Shown: in pieces, positions 51,057-62,106 of the stretch
Numbering within the stretch: the stretch's first letter is position 1
How the letters are laid out: each line of letters begins with the position of its first letter
Assembly (NCBI RefSeq): GCF_002086155.1
Contig: NZ_MVHE01000002.1
Span: 124,001 to 188,000 of the forward strand
Reading direction: 5' to 3'
DNA length: 64,000 bases
DNA from: Mycobacterium angelicum
Lineage (GTDB): Bacteria > Actinomycetota > Actinomycetes > Mycobacteriales > Mycobacteriaceae
Translations under genes and position numbers: made by a program
The notes under the pieces: generated by a model
Databases searched by the model: none
The model's input: the letters and a program-made list of their open reading frames with translations, nothing else
Told to the model about the DNA's origin: nothing

Positions 51057-51085
51057 CGTCAGCGTCGCGCGGCGACGCTGACGGC
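51057..51085 (+). terminator. 13-bp perfect hairpin after gcvH
   Basis: CCGTCAGCGTCGC (51057-51069) and GCGACGCTGACGG (51073-51085) pair perfectly with a 3-nt loop, 16 nt after the gcvH stop. There is no U-run. It probably ends the pgsA2-gcvH operon. TACGAT at 51123-51128 downstream fits a -10 for garA. Confidence 0.7.
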
Positions 51086-51283
51086 CACGGCATGGACCTA
51101 GAAGAAGCCGGGGTATCGGGCTTACGATCCTGCAGTGGAGGGCACACTGCCGAGCCGTGGCCGAGCGGTGGGCGGTACGGTCGAGAACATCAGCACCAAT
51201 CCGCCTCCAGGCGGTGAATCGTAGAGGAAGCCGGCCGAACGGCCGGGTCAGACAACGCCACAGCGGCCAGTGAGGAGCAGCGG

Positions 51284-51760
51284 GTGACGGACATGGATAA
51301 CGACCAGACTTCTGATGAAGTCACGGTGGAGACGACCTCCGTCTTCCGCGCCGACTTCCTCAATGAGCTGGACGCGCCCGCACAGGCGGGCGCCGAGAGC
51401 GCGGTATCGGGAGTGGAAGGACTTCCGGCGGGCTCGGCGTTGCTGGTCGTCAAACGGGGGCCCAATGCGGGGTCTCGCTTCCTGCTCGACCAACCCATCA
51501 CGTCCGCCGGCCGTCATCCCGACAGCGACATCTTTCTCGACGACGTCACTGTGAGCCGTCGCCACGCCGAATTCCGGTTGGAAGGCAACGAGTTCAACGT
51601 CGTCGACGTCGGCAGCCTCAATGGCACCTACGTCAACCGCGAGCCGGTGGACTCCGCGGTGCTGGCCAACGGCGACGAGGTGCAGATCGGCAAGTTCCGC
51701 CTGGTGTTCTTGACCGGACCCAAGCAAGGTGACGACGACGGGGGCACCGGAGGCCAGTGA
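51284..51760 (+). CDS. garA: FHA-domain metabolic regulator GarA
   Basis: GarA binds and inhibits 2-oxoglutarate decarboxylase and NAD-glutamate dehydrogenase and activates glutamate synthase; phosphorylation switches it off. The 158-aa product has an N-terminal phospho-motif [11 protein letters not shown] with adjacent Thr17 and Thr18 (equivalents of the PknG and PknB sites Thr21/Thr22) and a C-terminal FHA domain (about 55-140) with [19 protein letters not shown] and GSLNGTYVN. The N-terminus is four residues shorter than M. tuberculosis. GTG start after GAGGAG; overlaps the MerR gene. Confidence 0.96.
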   Translation: MTDMDNDQTSDEVTVETTSVFRADFLNELDAPAQAGAESAVSGVEGLPAGSALLVVKRGPNAGSRFLLDQPITSAGRHPDSDIFLDDVTVSRRHAEFRLEGNEFNVVDVGSLNGTYVNREPVDSAVLANGDEVQIGKFRLVFLTGPKQGDDDGGTGGQ

Positions 51761-52506
51761 GCGCACCCGATAGCCCCGGGCTCACCGGGATGTCGATCGG
51801 GGCGGTTTTGGACCTGCTGCGACCGGACTTCCCGGATGTCACAATCTCCAAGATTCGTTTTCTGGAGGCCGAGGGGCTGGTGACGCCGCAGCGGGCCGCA
51901 TCGGGATACCGCAGATTCACGGCGTACGACTGCGCACGGCTGCGCTTCATCCTTACCGCGCAGCGAGATCATTACTTGCCGCTGAAGGTGATCAGGGCGC
52001 AACTGGACGCCCAGCCCGACGGCGAACTTCCGCCCTTCGGATCTCCTTACGGCGTACCGCGATTGGTCTCGGTGACGGGCAACGGCACCGATGAATCGGC
52101 CGCGGCATCCGACGCCGGTGCCGTCGCGCCGTCGCGGGTGCGGCTGAGTCGCGAAGACCTGCTGGAACGTGCGGGAGTGCCCGGGGAGCTGTTGACCGCC
52201 TTGCTCAAAGCGGGAGTGATCACCACCGGGCCGGGCGGTTTCTTCGATGAGCACGCCGTGGTGATCCTGCAATGTGCGCGGGCGTTGTCCGAATACGGTG
52301 TGGAGCCGCGGCATCTGCGTGCGTTCCGCTCGGCGGCCGACCGGCAATCCGATTTGATCGCCCAGATCGCCGGGCCGTTGGTCAAGGCCGACAAGGCCGG
52401 CGCACGTGACCGGGCCGACGATCTGGCTCGCGAGGTCGCCGCGCTTGCCATTACGTTGCACACTTCTTTGATCAAGTCGGCCGTTCGCGACCTTCTGCAC
52501 CGCTGA
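51757..52506 (+). CDS. MerR family transcriptional regulator (Rv1828-like)
   Basis: A 249-aa regulator. The N-terminal MerR winged helix ([52 protein letters not shown]) occupies about residues 8-75. The C-terminal effector domain is long and lacks obvious metal-binding cysteines. The GTG start overlaps the garA stop as GTGA, so it is co-translated with garA. The homologue is conserved across mycobacteria at this position; targets are unknown from sequence. Confidence 0.92.
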   Translation: MSAPDSPGLTGMSIGAVLDLLRPDFPDVTISKIRFLEAEGLVTPQRAASGYRRFTAYDCARLRFILTAQRDHYLPLKVIRAQLDAQPDGELPPFGSPYGVPRLVSVTGNGTDESAAASDAGAVAPSRVRLSREDLLERAGVPGELLTALLKAGVITTGPGGFFDEHAVVILQCARALSEYGVEPRHLRAFRSAADRQSDLIAQIAGPLVKADKAGARDRADDLAREVAALAITLHTSLIKSAVRDLLHR

Positions 52507-52603
52507 GGACTAGACTTCGTTCGACAGCTTGGTGTTCGACGGCACCACGTCGTGGCGCTGAGTTTGGGACAGTCGCGGCGGCATGTGCGGAGGGCAGACG
52601 CAG

Positions 52604-53098
52604 ATGGGTGAAGTTCGTGTTGTCGGCATTCGCGTCGAGCAGCCGCAGAACCAGCCGGTGCTTTTATTGCGCGAAGCCAACGGTGATCGGTATCTGCCGA
52701 TCTGGATCGGCCAGTCAGAGGCCGCAGCCATCGCGCTGGAGCAGCAGGGCGTCGAGCCGCCGCGCCCGCTGACTCATGACCTGATCAGGGATCTCATTGC
52801 CGCGCTTGGGCATTCGCTCAAGGAGGTCCGGATCGTCGATCTGCAGGAAGGCACCTTTTACGCCGACCTGATCTTCGATCGCAACATCACGGTGTCGGCG
52901 CGCCCGTCGGACTCGGTGGCGATTGCATTGCGGGTCGGGGTACCCATTTACGTCGAGGAGGCGGTGCTGGCCCAGGCCGGTCTGCTGATTCCCGACGAGA
53001 GCGACGAGGAGCCCAGCACCGCTGTCCGCGAAGACGAAGTGGAGAAGTTCAAGGAGTTTCTCGACAGCGTGTCGCCCGACGACTTCAAGGCCACCTAG
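52604..53098 (+). CDS. Bifunctional nuclease family protein (DUF151, Rv1829-like)
   Basis: A 164-aa protein of the BFN domain family (MGEVRVVGIRVEQPQNQPVL, then LPIWIGQSEAAAIALEQQG and ARPSDSVAIALRVGVPIYV), the motif set of plant bifunctional nuclease. An acidic C-terminal tail follows. ATG at 52604 after CGGAGGG. It sits between two MerR regulator genes, as in M. tuberculosis. Enzymatic activity in mycobacteria is unproven. Confidence 0.92.
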   Translation: MGEVRVVGIRVEQPQNQPVLLLREANGDRYLPIWIGQSEAAAIALEQQGVEPPRPLTHDLIRDLIAALGHSLKEVRIVDLQEGTFYADLIFDRNITVSARPSDSVAIALRVGVPIYVEEAVLAQAGLLIPDESDEEPSTAVREDEVEKFKEFLDSVSPDDFKAT

Positions 53099-53395
53099 AG
53101 GCTCACGCCGAGCACTGCAGCCGCTGAGCGAAGCGCAGCACTTTCAGCGAATATTTTCCGGCAAACGTCACGGATGAGTCTCATCTCACACACTGCGATG
53201 TCGACACGCCTAACGGATATCGCCGACAACGCGCGCCGCCAGCCATACTTTGATGACGATTTGATGTTTAACCGGGAGCACGACAGCAATCCAACAGCGT
53301 AAGCTCTCTACCACTCGGGCAGAGCAGACGTGGGCTGTCGGGGCAGCCAGTAACGCAGCTAGTGACAAGAGCGCGATCGGCGAGAGGAAGCATCC

Positions 53396-54013
53396 GTGAG
53401 CGAGCAGCCACGTCAAGAACAGCTGGACCTTGCCGACCGCCCGGCCACCGACGGCCCCCACGGCGTGAGCGAACCTGTGCAGCCCGGGCTGTTTCCGGAC
53501 GATTCGGTGCCCGATGAACTGGTCGGCTACCGCGGGCCCAGCGCCTGCCAGATCGCCGGGATCACCTACCGTCAGCTGGACTACTGGGCGCGTACGTCGC
53601 TGGTCGTCCCGTCGATCCGCAGCGCGGCGGGGTCTGGCAGCCAGCGGCTGTATTCGTTCAAGGACATCCTGGTGCTCAAGATCGTCAAGCGATTGCTGGA
53701 CACCGGTATCTCGCTGCACAACATCCGGGTTGCGGTCGACCATCTGCGTCAGCGTGGTGTCCAGGATCTGGCCAACATCACTCTGTTCTCCGACGGCACC
53801 AGCGTGTACGAATGCACCTCGGCCGAGGAGGTCGTCGACCTGCTGCAGGGTGGCCAGGGTGTGTTCGGCATCGCCGTCTCGGGTGCAATGCGGGAACTGA
53901 CCGGCGTCATCGCCGACTTCCCCGGCGAGCGCGCCGACGGCGGCGAGTCCATCGCCGCTCCGGAAGACGAGCTGGCCTCCCGCCGCAAGCACCGCGACCG
54001 CAAGATCGGCTAG
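53396..54013 (+). CDS. resR: MerR family transcriptional regulator ResR/McdR (Rv1830)
   Basis: A 205-aa regulator. Its MerR helix-turn-helix is internal (about residues 40-115: [20 protein letters not shown] ... [20 protein letters not shown]). The Rv1830 homologue regulates growth and division genes and is mutated in antibiotic-resilient clinical strains. GTG start at 53396 with GAGAGGAAG. The 297-bp gap upstream holds no gene. The glycine riboswitch begins about 45 bp downstream of the stop. Confidence 0.92.
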   Translation: MSEQPRQEQLDLADRPATDGPHGVSEPVQPGLFPDDSVPDELVGYRGPSACQIAGITYRQLDYWARTSLVVPSIRSAAGSGSQRLYSFKDILVLKIVKRLLDTGISLHNIRVAVDHLRQRGVQDLANITLFSDGTSVYECTSAEEVVDLLQGGQGVFGIAVSGAMRELTGVIADFPGERADGGESIAAPEDELASRRKHRDRKIG

Positions 54014-54057
54014 CTGCGCGGAAATCGCCGCTCCGAGTAGACTGGGCAGGCATCGCC

Positions 54058-54262
54058 CTCGCGCGGGAGAGTTCTGTGGCTGCCAGCTACGGACGCCGAA
54101 GGAGCAACACCTCTCCGTCAACCTCTCAGGCACCAGGACCGTGCTAGACAACGATGCCTCTGGAAAGCGGTGACGGCCTAACCGGCGTCACCCGCCGATG
54201 GGGAAAGGCGCCACCGGGCGCCGAATCTCTCAGGCGCCTGGCGAGCGGGTGAAGACAGAGGG
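54058..54262 (+). ncRNA. Tandem glycine riboswitch controlling gcvP
   Basis: Two consecutive gcvT-type aptamers precede gcvP. Aptamer 1 (about 54058-54146) holds GGGAGAGTTCTG and CGCCGAAGGAGCAA, ending CTCTCAGGCACCAGGACCG. Aptamer 2 (about 54155-54262) holds GGCGCCGAATCTCTCAGGCG. Its P1 is closed by CCTCTG (54157-54162) with CAGAGG (54256-54261). A second CCTCTG at 54277-54282 can compete for the same CAGAGG, giving an alternative stem (54251-54287) just upstream of the gcvP ribosome binding site. This is the expected expression platform of a glycine sensor. Confidence 0.92.
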
Positions 54263-54312
54263 AGAGGGCCATTAGTCCTCTGCCTTTGTGATGCGTGTCA
54301 GGAGTTCCGCCA

Positions 54313-57138
54313 GTGACCGACCATTCCACCTTCGCCGACCGGCACATCGGCCTGGACAGCCAGGCCATTGCAACAATGCTCGCCGTCATCGGTGTCGAGA
54401 CGCTCGACGAGCTGGCCGCCAAGGCGGTCCCGGCGGGCATCCTCGATGCGCTCACCGACACCGGAGTTGCCCCCGGCCTGGACCGGTTGCCTCCCGCCGC
54501 CACCGAGGCCGAGGCACTGGCCGAGCTGCGGGCGCTGGCCGATGCCAACACGGTCGCCGTGTCGATGATCGGGCAGGGCTACTACGACACGCTCACTCCG
54601 CCGGTGTTGCTGCGCAACATCATGGAGAATCCCGCCTGGTACACCGCCTACACTCCGTATCAGCCCGAGATCAGCCAGGGCCGGCTGGAAGCCCTGCTGA
54701 ATTTCCAGACGATGGTCACGGATCTCACCGGCCTCGAGATCGCCAATGCGTCGATGCTCGACGAGGGCACAGCGGCCGCTGAGGCCATGACGCTGATGCA
54801 CCGCGCCAGCCGTGGCCCGGCGAACCGATTGGTCGTCGACGTCGACCTGTTCGCCCAGACGGCCGCCGTGGTGGCCACTCGGGCCAAGCCGCTGGGGATC
54901 GAAATCGTCACCGCCGATTTGCGTGACGGCTTGCCCGACGGCGAGTTCTTCGGTGTCATCGTCCAGTTGCCGGGGGCCAGCGGCCGGATCACCGACTGGG
55001 GCGCGCTGGTGCGGCAGGCTCACGAGCGCGGCGCCCTAGTGGCCATCGGCGCCGACCTGCTGGCGTGCACGCTCATCACCCCGCCCGGCGAGATCGGCGC
55101 CGACGTCGCGTTCGGCACCACCCAACGATTCGGTGTGCCAATGGGATTCGGCGGTCCACACGCCGGCTACCTGGCGGTGCACGCCAAGCATGCCCGTCAG
55201 CTGCCCGGCCGGCTGGTCGGGGTGTCACTGGACGCCGACGGGGCACCGGCCTACCGGCTGGCGCTGCAGACCCGCGAACAGCACATCCGCCGCGACAAGG
55301 CGACCAGCAATATCTGTACCGCGCAGGTGCTTTTGGCGGTGATGGCCGCCATGTACGCCAGCTACCACGGCGCCGAGGGTCTGACCAACATCGCCCGGCG
55401 GGTGCATGCGCACGCCGAAACGATCGCGGGAGCACTGGGTGAGGCGCTGGTGCATGACAGCTACTTCGATACAGTGCTGGCCCGGGTGCCCGGGCGCGCC
55501 GACGAGGTGGTGGCCGCCGCGAAAGCCAACGGCATCAACGTGTGGCGCGTCGACGCTGACCACGTGTCGGTGGCCTGCGACGAAGCGACGACCGACGCCC
55601 ACGTGGCAGGGGTCCTGGACGCCTTCGGGGTAGCGGCCGGCACGCCGGCCAACACCGAAATCGCCACGCGCACTTCGGAATTCCTGACGCACCCGGCGTT
55701 CACCCAATATCGCACCGAGACGTCGATGATGCGGCACCTACGGGCGCTGGCGGACAAGGATATTGCGTTGGACCGCAGCATGATTCCGCTCGGGTCGTGC
55801 ACCATGAAGCTCAACGCCGCCGCGGAGATGGAGTCGATCACCTGGCCGGAGTTCGGGCGTCAGCATCCGTTCGCCCCGGCTGCAGACACTCCCGGGCTGC
55901 GCCGACTCATCGCTGACCTGGAGAACTGGCTGGTGCAGATCACCGGCTACGACGCGGTTTCGTTGCAGCCCAACGCCGGCTCGCAGGGGGAGTACGCCGG
56001 CCTGCTGGCGATCCACGACTACCACGCCAGCCGCGGTGAGCCGCACCGCGACATCTGCCTCATCCCGTCCAGCGCACACGGCACCAACGCCGCCTCGGCC
56101 GCGCTGGCCGGAATGCGGGTGGTGGTGGTCGGCTGCCACGACAACGGCGACGTCGACCTCGACGATCTGCGCGCCAAGGTCAGCGACCATGCCGACCGAC
56201 TGTCGGCGCTGATGATCACCTACCCGTCCACGCACGGCGTCTACGAGCACGACATCGCCGACATCTGCGCGGCTGTGCACGACGCCGGCGGCCAGGTCTA
56301 CGTCGACGGCGCCAACCTCAACGCGCTGGTCGGCCTGGCACGGCCGGGCAAGTTCGGCGGCGACGTCAGCCACCTGAACCTGCATAAGACGTTCTGCATT
56401 CCGCACGGCGGCGGCGGCCCCGGCGTCGGGCCGGTGGCGGTGCGCTCCCATCTGGCCCAGTTCCTGCCGGGCCACCGGTTCGCCCCGGAATTACCCGGCG
56501 GACATCCGGTGTCGTCGGCGCCCTACGGGTCGGCCTCGATCCTGCCCATCACCTGGGCTTACATCCGGATGATGGGCGGCGGAGGCCTGCGTGCGGCGTC
56601 GCTGACCGCGATCACGTCGGCCAACTACATCGCCCGTCGCCTCGACGAGTATTTCCCGGTGTTGTACACCGGCGAGAACGGCATGGTGGCCCACGAGTGC
56701 ATCCTGGACTTGCGCGGTATCACCAAAGCGACCGGTGTCACCGTCGACGACGTGGCAAAGCGCCTGGCGGACTACGGCTTTCACGCTCCCACCATGAGCT
56801 TCCCGGTTGCTGGCACCCTTATGGTGGAGCCCACCGAAAGCGAGAGCCTGGCCGAGGTGGACGCCTTCTGCGAGGCGATGATCGGCATCCGCGCCGAGAT
56901 CGACCGAGTCGGTGCCGGGCAGTGGCCGGCCGACGACAATCCGCTGCGCGGGGCGCCGCACACCGCAGAGTGTCTGCTCGTCGCCGATTGGGACCACCCG
57001 TACACGCGGGAAGAAGCGGCCTACCCGCTGGGCAAGGCTTTCCGGCCTAAGGTCTGGCCGCCGGTGCGGCGCATCGACGGCGCCTACGGCGACCGCAACT
57101 TGGTGTGCTCGTGCCCGCCGGTGGAGGCTTTCGCGTAA
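54313..57138 (+). CDS. gcvP: Glycine dehydrogenase (decarboxylating), P protein
   Basis: The P protein (gcvB in M. tuberculosis) decarboxylates glycine on PLP and loads the aminomethyl group on GcvH. The 941-aa product is a single-chain P protein with the N-terminal and C-terminal halves fused. The PLP lysine is Lys692 in [15 protein letters not shown]. The GTG start at 54313 is supported by AGGAG at 54300-54304 and by the conserved [12 protein letters not shown]. Expression is controlled by the tandem glycine riboswitch upstream. Confidence 0.97.
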   Translation: MTDHSTFADRHIGLDSQAIATMLAVIGVETLDELAAKAVPAGILDALTDTGVAPGLDRLPPAATEAEALAELRALADANTVAVSMIGQGYYDTLTPPVLLRNIMENPAWYTAYTPYQPEISQGRLEALLNFQTMVTDLTGLEIANASMLDEGTAAAEAMTLMHRASRGPANRLVVDVDLFAQTAAVVATRAKPLGIEIVTADLRDGLPDGEFFGVIVQLPGASGRITDWGALVRQAHERGALVAIGADLLACTLITPPGEIGADVAFGTTQRFGVPMGFGGPHAGYLAVHAKHARQLPGRLVGVSLDADGAPAYRLALQTREQHIRRDKATSNICTAQVLLAVMAAMYASYHGAEGLTNIARRVHAHAETIAGALGEALVHDSYFDTVLARVPGRADEVVAAAKANGINVWRVDADHVSVACDEATTDAHVAGVLDAFGVAAGTPANTEIATRTSEFLTHPAFTQYRTETSMMRHLRALADKDIALDRSMIPLGSCTMKLNAAAEMESITWPEFGRQHPFAPAADTPGLRRLIADLENWLVQITGYDAVSLQPNAGSQGEYAGLLAIHDYHASRGEPHRDICLIPSSAHGTNAASAALAGMRVVVVGCHDNGDVDLDDLRAKVSDHADRLSALMITYPSTHGVYEHDIADICAAVHDAGGQVYVDGANLNALVGLARPGKFGGDVSHLNLHKTFCIPHGGGGPGVGPVAVRSHLAQFLPGHRFAPELPGGHPVSSAPYGSASILPITWAYIRMMGGGGLRAASLTAITSANYIARRLDEYFPVLYTGENGMVAHECILDLRGITKATGVTVDDVAKRLADYGFHAPTMSFPVAGTLMVEPTESESLAEVDAFCEAMIGIRAEIDRVGAGQWPADDNPLRGAPHTAECLLVADWDHPYTREEAAYPLGKAFRPKVWPPVRRIDGAYGDRNLVCSCPPVEAFA

Positions 57139-57151
57139 ATCGGCCTGATTC

Positions 57152-58012
57152 TTAGCCGAACCGTTCCACGATTGCCGCGGCGATCCGGTCGGGTGCGTCC
57201 TCCTGGATGAAGTGCTTGGCCGTGGGCAGCTGCACGACGACGTGATCGGGAAAGGCGGCCCGCATCCGCGGCAGCGAGGGCCCCGGCCGGAACGCGACGT
57301 CCTTCATGCCCCAGATGAACAGGGCCGGCTTGGCGCCCAGCTTGGCCGGCACTTCGTGGGCCAGCCGCTCCAGCAACGGCCGGGCGGCCAATATCTCCTT
57401 GGGCATGCGGGCGACGCCCGCCCGCGCCGCCGGATTGGGCTGCACACCCCGGTAATGCGCCATCACGGCGTCGCTCGGCCGGCGTTCGGTGCCGGCGGGA
57501 ATCAGCCGCTCGACGAAGAAGTTGCGTTGCAGGATCGCGTGTTGCATCGGGGGACTGGACATGACCCTGCTGAAGATTTTCGTGGTGAGCGTGTCCGTCG
57601 GCCAGAACCACGTGTTGCCCAGCACAATTCCGCGCACTTGTTCGGCGCGCTCGACGGCGACGGCCATGCTGATGGGCCCGCCCCAGTCCTGCCCCATCGT
57701 CAGATATCCGTCCAGGCCGAGATGGTTGACGAACTCGCCGAGTACCCGCGCGTGTTCGGAGATGGTGTAGCCGAAGCCCGAGGGCCGATCGGAAAGCCCG
57801 AATCCGAGGTAATCCGGTGCGATACAACGGAAGTGGTCGCGCAGCACCTTGACGATGTCGCGGTACAGGAAGCTCCAGGTCGGATTGCCGTGCCAGAACA
57901 GGATGGGCGGGCCGGCGCCCTCGTCGATGTAGTGGATACGCCCGGCCGTGCTGTCGAACCAGCGCGACTGGAACGGATACAGCTGGGGATCAGGGGTGAA
58001 GTCGACGGTCAT
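57152..58012 (-). CDS. Haloalkane dehalogenase (alpha/beta hydrolase, Rv1833c)
   Basis: A 286-aa alpha/beta hydrolase of the haloalkane dehalogenase family, the length of Rv1833c. The oxyanion/halide site is WHGNPTWSF. The nucleophile Asp109 lies in MGQDWGGPIS with the adjacent halide-binding Trp, and the base is His267 in AKHFIQED. FIWGMKDVAF supplies the third acid. The natural substrate is unknown. ATG at 58012 lies 2 bp after the CocE-type gene, so the two form an operon; lipZ, which separates them in M. tuberculosis, is absent. Confidence 0.93.
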   Translation of the reverse strand: MTVDFTPDPQLYPFQSRWFDSTAGRIHYIDEGAGPPILFWHGNPTWSFLYRDIVKVLRDHFRCIAPDYLGFGLSDRPSGFGYTISEHARVLGEFVNHLGLDGYLTMGQDWGGPISMAVAVERAEQVRGIVLGNTWFWPTDTLTTKIFSRVMSSPPMQHAILQRNFFVERLIPAGTERRPSDAVMAHYRGVQPNPAARAGVARMPKEILAARPLLERLAHEVPAKLGAKPALFIWGMKDVAFRPGPSLPRMRAAFPDHVVVQLPTAKHFIQEDAPDRIAAAIVERFG

Positions 58013-58014
58013 TA

Positions 58015-59892
58015 CTAGGACTGTACGACGGGCAGGTCCACCCGCGACCCGTGCAGCCGGCTGCGGTGCACGTGCACGGTGGGTGGCCCGCCGGGCAGGA
58101 CCGCGAAGTGGCTCGCGTCTGCGCCGGCAATGGCCAGACGGATGCGGTGGCCCGGCTGGAAGAGATACGACGTCGGCAGCAGGTCGAAAGTCAGCTCGGC
58201 GATCTCGCCGGCGACTAGAGGCTGCGCGTCGGTGCGCTTGAAGGTGCGGTAGGGGACGGCCTGGCGGTACGGCGACGGCGAGTCGCTGAGCCGGCGGTGG
58301 ACGGCGCGCAACTGACCCTCGGTGAGGTAGCTAACCCGGCCCTGCGGATCGACATCCTCCAGATAGACGAAGAACGTGCCGTCGCTGGCGCTGGACGTGA
58401 CGTACAGCGTGACCACCGGATGCCCGGTCACCTCAAGCGGACGGTCCAGCGCAGCCGAGGTGTAGCTGAGCAGCTTGGCGTCCTGGACCTTGCGGTCGGG
58501 GTAACGCACATGTCCACCGATGCCCACCTGGGCATGCCAGCGGGAGTGTTCGCCGGTTCCAGCCGTCTGGTCCACCACGTATCCGTCTGCGTCGCTGTCG
58601 GACTCGGGCGGGTTCAGGCTGAGCTGCCGCTGGGCGGCGAGGTAGTAGCTGCGCGTGTCCGCGGGCGGGGGCCACGTCTCGGCCGTCTTCCAGCGGTCTT
58701 CGCCCATGGTGAAGTAATGCACCGGCGGCTCGGTGTCGATGCCTGTCTCGGCGCCCTTGAGGTGCTGGTCGACAAACCGCAACAGCTCACGGTCGTGATC
58801 GAACTCGGGCCTGCTCAGCCCATGCCACGGATCGACGCGCCAGCCGGCGGTGTGGTTCCACGGTCCCAGGACCAAGCGGCTGCCCGGAGTGGATACGGTG
58901 AGGAAGCGTTTGATCGCCGAATGTCCGTAGCCGCCGTCGAACCAGCCGCTGTAGCTGTAGATGGCCGCCCCGGACGCCTCGACGTCATGCCAGTAGTTGT
59001 GCGGGCTGATCAGATCGATGCTGCCGACCGGGTCGATGGGTGTACCGATCGGCTGGGCACGGAGGTCGGCCGGGCCGTGAAACGGGTCCGACGGCGCGAC
59101 GTCGTCACGGAACGTCAGCGACGCCGCGAACTCATGGACGTCGTAATTGGCGCGATGGGCGGCAATGGCCCCGTCGCGCAGGGCGCGGTCGTGGTCGTCT
59201 TGCACCGGTTGCGGGCCTATCAGCGGAAGCCTTGCCCACCAAAGCATTTCGTAGAGGGCGTTGCGGTCGAGTGCGTCGTTGTAGCGCCCCCAGGTTTCGG
59301 TGAACCACGCGGCGTGAATGCCACCCGGAAACGCGATGTCGGTGTAGATGTCGAAGAGCGAGAAGCACGGCGCGATCACCCGGACCGCGGGGTGGCGGTT
59401 GACCAGCAGAAACTCAGCTGAGGTGCCGTCGTACGAATTTCCCAGGGCCGCGACTTTTCCGTTGCACCACGGCTGGCGCACGATCCAGTCGACTATTTCG
59501 GCACCGTCGCGGATTTCGTCGGGCGACCATTCACAGGCGCGCGAACCATACGACGCGCCCGCTCCGCGCACGTCTACGTCGATCCAGGCGTAGCCGGCGG
59601 CCACGAACCGTCTGCGACGCTGCTTATCGGCCCCGATGTGCTGAAACGGCATGCCCCGCAGCAACATTCGCAACGGCCGGCGCAACTCCATGGACCGGTA
59701 GTAGCGGGTTTGGTGCAGAATCACGGGCAGCCGTACCCCACTGGTCAGCCCCGCGGGCAGGTAGACGTCGACGGCGAGCCGCACCCCGTCGCGCATCGTC
59801 ACGTAGCAGGATGAGTAGCGCATGCCCCGGTAAGCGGGCGGTGTGTCCTGGGTGGTGTACCAGGCCGCATCCGAGCCGCTGTGTCTGCTCAT
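58015..59892 (-). CDS. CocE/NonD family hydrolase (X-Pro dipeptidyl-peptidase S15 type, Rv1835c)
   Basis: A 625-aa hydrolase with an alpha/beta catalytic domain and a C-terminal jelly-roll (X-Pro peptidase C-terminal domain, from about residue 400). The nucleophile is Ser153 in [10 protein letters not shown], and the catalytic His347 is in GPWNHTAGW. No signal peptide is evident. The family contains cocaine esterase, glutaryl-acylases and prolyl peptidases, so the substrate cannot be named. The ATG start at 59892 follows the VWA gene by 16 bp, suggesting a three-gene minus-strand operon ending in the dehalogenase. Confidence 0.9.
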   Translation of the reverse strand: MSRHSGSDAAWYTTQDTPPAYRGMRYSSCYVTMRDGVRLAVDVYLPAGLTSGVRLPVILHQTRYYRSMELRRPLRMLLRGMPFQHIGADKQRRRRFVAAGYAWIDVDVRGAGASYGSRACEWSPDEIRDGAEIVDWIVRQPWCNGKVAALGNSYDGTSAEFLLVNRHPAVRVIAPCFSLFDIYTDIAFPGGIHAAWFTETWGRYNDALDRNALYEMLWWARLPLIGPQPVQDDHDRALRDGAIAAHRANYDVHEFAASLTFRDDVAPSDPFHGPADLRAQPIGTPIDPVGSIDLISPHNYWHDVEASGAAIYSYSGWFDGGYGHSAIKRFLTVSTPGSRLVLGPWNHTAGWRVDPWHGLSRPEFDHDRELLRFVDQHLKGAETGIDTEPPVHYFTMGEDRWKTAETWPPPADTRSYYLAAQRQLSLNPPESDSDADGYVVDQTAGTGEHSRWHAQVGIGGHVRYPDRKVQDAKLLSYTSAALDRPLEVTGHPVVTLYVTSSASDGTFFVYLEDVDPQGRVSYLTEGQLRAVHRRLSDSPSPYRQAVPYRTFKRTDAQPLVAGEIAELTFDLLPTSYLFQPGHRIRLAIAGADASHFAVLPGGPPTVHVHRSRLHGSRVDLPVVQS

Positions 59893-59908
59893 GGGGTAAC
59901 CAGGCTGA

Positions 59909-62047
59909 TTAGCTCAAGAAGGTGTTGACCGCCGTCGCCAGGTCCGGGGTGGCCGACGTCGGCAGGTTCTGGTAACCGCCGCCGCTGAGCCGGGCGACGG
60001 CTTCCCAGGTGGCCCGGTCCGGGTCGTCACCGAAGTCGATCACGTTGACCGCGACCGGCTTGGCCGGGTCTGCGCTGGTGCGAATGAAATCCTGCAGCCC
60101 GTTGCCGTCCAGGCTCTGATCGGTGTGCGGCCCTCCGGTGATCACCAGAATCGAATTCGCTTGACCAGAACGGTAATTGGCCTGCGTCTCCTGGTAGATC
60201 ATGCGCAGCGTGGTGAACGACACCGCACCGCCGCCCGACGAATACTGCTTGTCGAGTGCGGCGGTCAGCGCCGCGGTGCGGGGCTGACCGTTGACCTGGT
60301 CGGCCAGCGGCCCGGTCGCCACCTCGGACCGGCCCTCGTGGCCGTCGAACGTCCACAGCCCAATGACCGCGGTTGACGGTAAGGCCTTGATCCGATTGTT
60401 AAGTGCTGCAACGACATTGGCCAGCCGGGTCTTGCCGCCGTCGTCCATGGGCAACGATTGGTCGAGCATGATCGTCGCGGCGACACCGGTCGACGGAGTG
60501 GACATGGTGTCGGCCAGGGTGGCGCGCATCGCGTCGTCACCGACGGACAACGTGGCAGGCAGCGCCGGAAAGCTGGTCACGGGGCTGCTCGGCGGCTTGA
60601 CGTCGTTGACGCGGAAGCCCGCTTTGGCCAGCTTGGCCAATTGCTCGGGCTTGTGCATGTATCTGGCGAAAGCGCTGGCAGCTGTGGTCTGTTCCTGCGA
60701 TAGCCAGGAACCGCTGAGCAGCACGGTCGGATAGTCGGCCAGCGCGACCGGTCCGGGCGGCAACCAGGATGCCAGCTTGCTCTTGGCGTCCGGCATCGAT
60801 TGGCCGCGCTGGAACAGCTGCTGTTCGGTGGTGACCACCGCGTGCACGGGTGCGGCGGCCGGATCGCTGGGCTTGACCAGGGCGTTCATCGCCTCGGCCA
60901 GTGACTCGTCGGTCAGCTTGGGTTGTCCGCCCATCAACGTGCGCACCGCGGCACTGCCGGCGGTCGGTGGCGCGCCGGACGGAGCCGAGGCCGCCGCGAT
61001 CGCCTCACCGGCCAGGAAGGTGGCGTCGCCGTTGCCGGCAATCGGCAGTGCCATCCGCAATGATCCCCAGCTGGGCAGGTTCAATGCCGCCAGCGAATTG
61101 GGGTTGGTCTGCAGGCCGGGCAGTGCCGCCCAGTTCTGCTTGGACAGGGCCTGCTGGAGTTCGGGGCGGATGGCGACCAGCACCGGTGACGTCACCAGCG
61201 AACGGCTGTCGCTGATGGTCTTCTGGCCGGCCGCCCCGGCCAGCCGCGCCGCCGAGATGGAGCTGCCCGGAACCCACAGGCCCGGTTGACCACCCAGTTC
61301 GGCGGGCCACTTGCCGATGAAGCCCGCGATGACGGCGTCGGGGCCGGACGGTTTGACGGTGACCGTCACACAGCGGTCACCGATCGGCCCGGCGGAGGCG
61401 TTGTAGCCGTCGGCAAGAGTCTTCACCTGGTCGGCGATGGTCGGGTCGGCGATGACCGCGACGTTGTCCTTGCCGCCCACACAGCGCGCGGCTGCCGTCT
61501 GTGAGCGGTGCGACAGTGCGTCGCTGAAGAAGCCCCACAGGATCACCCCGGCCACCACCACGACGACCGCGACGAGCGCCACGATCACGCCGATGCTGAC
61601 TCCACGCCGCTTGCCGGTGCTGCGGTGCCCGCCTTGCCACGCGCCAAGTCCGCGGTGGCCGGCGCGGAACAGCGGCGGTGGTGTGGCCGCCAGCGGCTCC
61701 GGGCCCGCCGGATCCGCACCTTCCGGGCGCGGGCCGAAGTCGGGATATTCCTCGTCAGCGGCCGCCGAATAGGCGCCGGCGGTGGGGTAGTGGTCCTCGT
61801 CGGCGTAATGCTCGTGATCCGGGCACCGGCCTTCGTCGCCCGCCGAGTAGGCGAAGCTGCCCGGAAAATCCGCGGCCGACGGCTCGTCGAAGCTTTCGGG
61901 ATAGTCGAAACCGTCCGGATCGCCCCCGTCGGGATGGTCAGCTATCTCGTCGCCCGGGTCCTGATGTTCGGCCGAGTGCGCGTCAGACGGCTCGGGGCCT
62001 GAATCGGGGCCTGAATCTTCGGGGTCGGGCTTGCTGTGCCTACCCAT
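59909..62047 (-). CDS. Membrane-anchored protein with SBP-like and VWA domains (Rv1836c)
   Basis: A 712-aa protein of unknown function (M. tuberculosis: about 677). A very acidic, Pro/Asp-rich cytoplasmic N-terminus (1-145) is followed by one transmembrane helix (about 150-172), an extracytoplasmic substrate-binding-protein-like domain (about 190-490) and a von Willebrand A domain (about 520-710). The MIDAS position reads LDQSLPMDD (Asp529, Ser531, Pro533), so the second serine of DxSxS is missing. Length variation lies in the acidic N-terminus. Confidence 0.9.
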   Translation of the reverse strand: MGRHSKPDPEDSGPDSGPEPSDAHSAEHQDPGDEIADHPDGGDPDGFDYPESFDEPSAADFPGSFAYSAGDEGRCPDHEHYADEDHYPTAGAYSAAADEEYPDFGPRPEGADPAGPEPLAATPPPLFRAGHRGLGAWQGGHRSTGKRRGVSIGVIVALVAVVVVVAGVILWGFFSDALSHRSQTAAARCVGGKDNVAVIADPTIADQVKTLADGYNASAGPIGDRCVTVTVKPSGPDAVIAGFIGKWPAELGGQPGLWVPGSSISAARLAGAAGQKTISDSRSLVTSPVLVAIRPELQQALSKQNWAALPGLQTNPNSLAALNLPSWGSLRMALPIAGNGDATFLAGEAIAAASAPSGAPPTAGSAAVRTLMGGQPKLTDESLAEAMNALVKPSDPAAAPVHAVVTTEQQLFQRGQSMPDAKSKLASWLPPGPVALADYPTVLLSGSWLSQEQTTAASAFARYMHKPEQLAKLAKAGFRVNDVKPPSSPVTSFPALPATLSVGDDAMRATLADTMSTPSTGVAATIMLDQSLPMDDGGKTRLANVVAALNNRIKALPSTAVIGLWTFDGHEGRSEVATGPLADQVNGQPRTAALTAALDKQYSSGGGAVSFTTLRMIYQETQANYRSGQANSILVITGGPHTDQSLDGNGLQDFIRTSADPAKPVAVNVIDFGDDPDRATWEAVARLSGGGYQNLPTSATPDLATAVNTFLS

Positions 62048-62106
62048 ACCGGCTTATGCGTCCTCTCTTAGACATCCGCTGCAGGTTGGCGCATGTCGAA
62101 CTGAAA

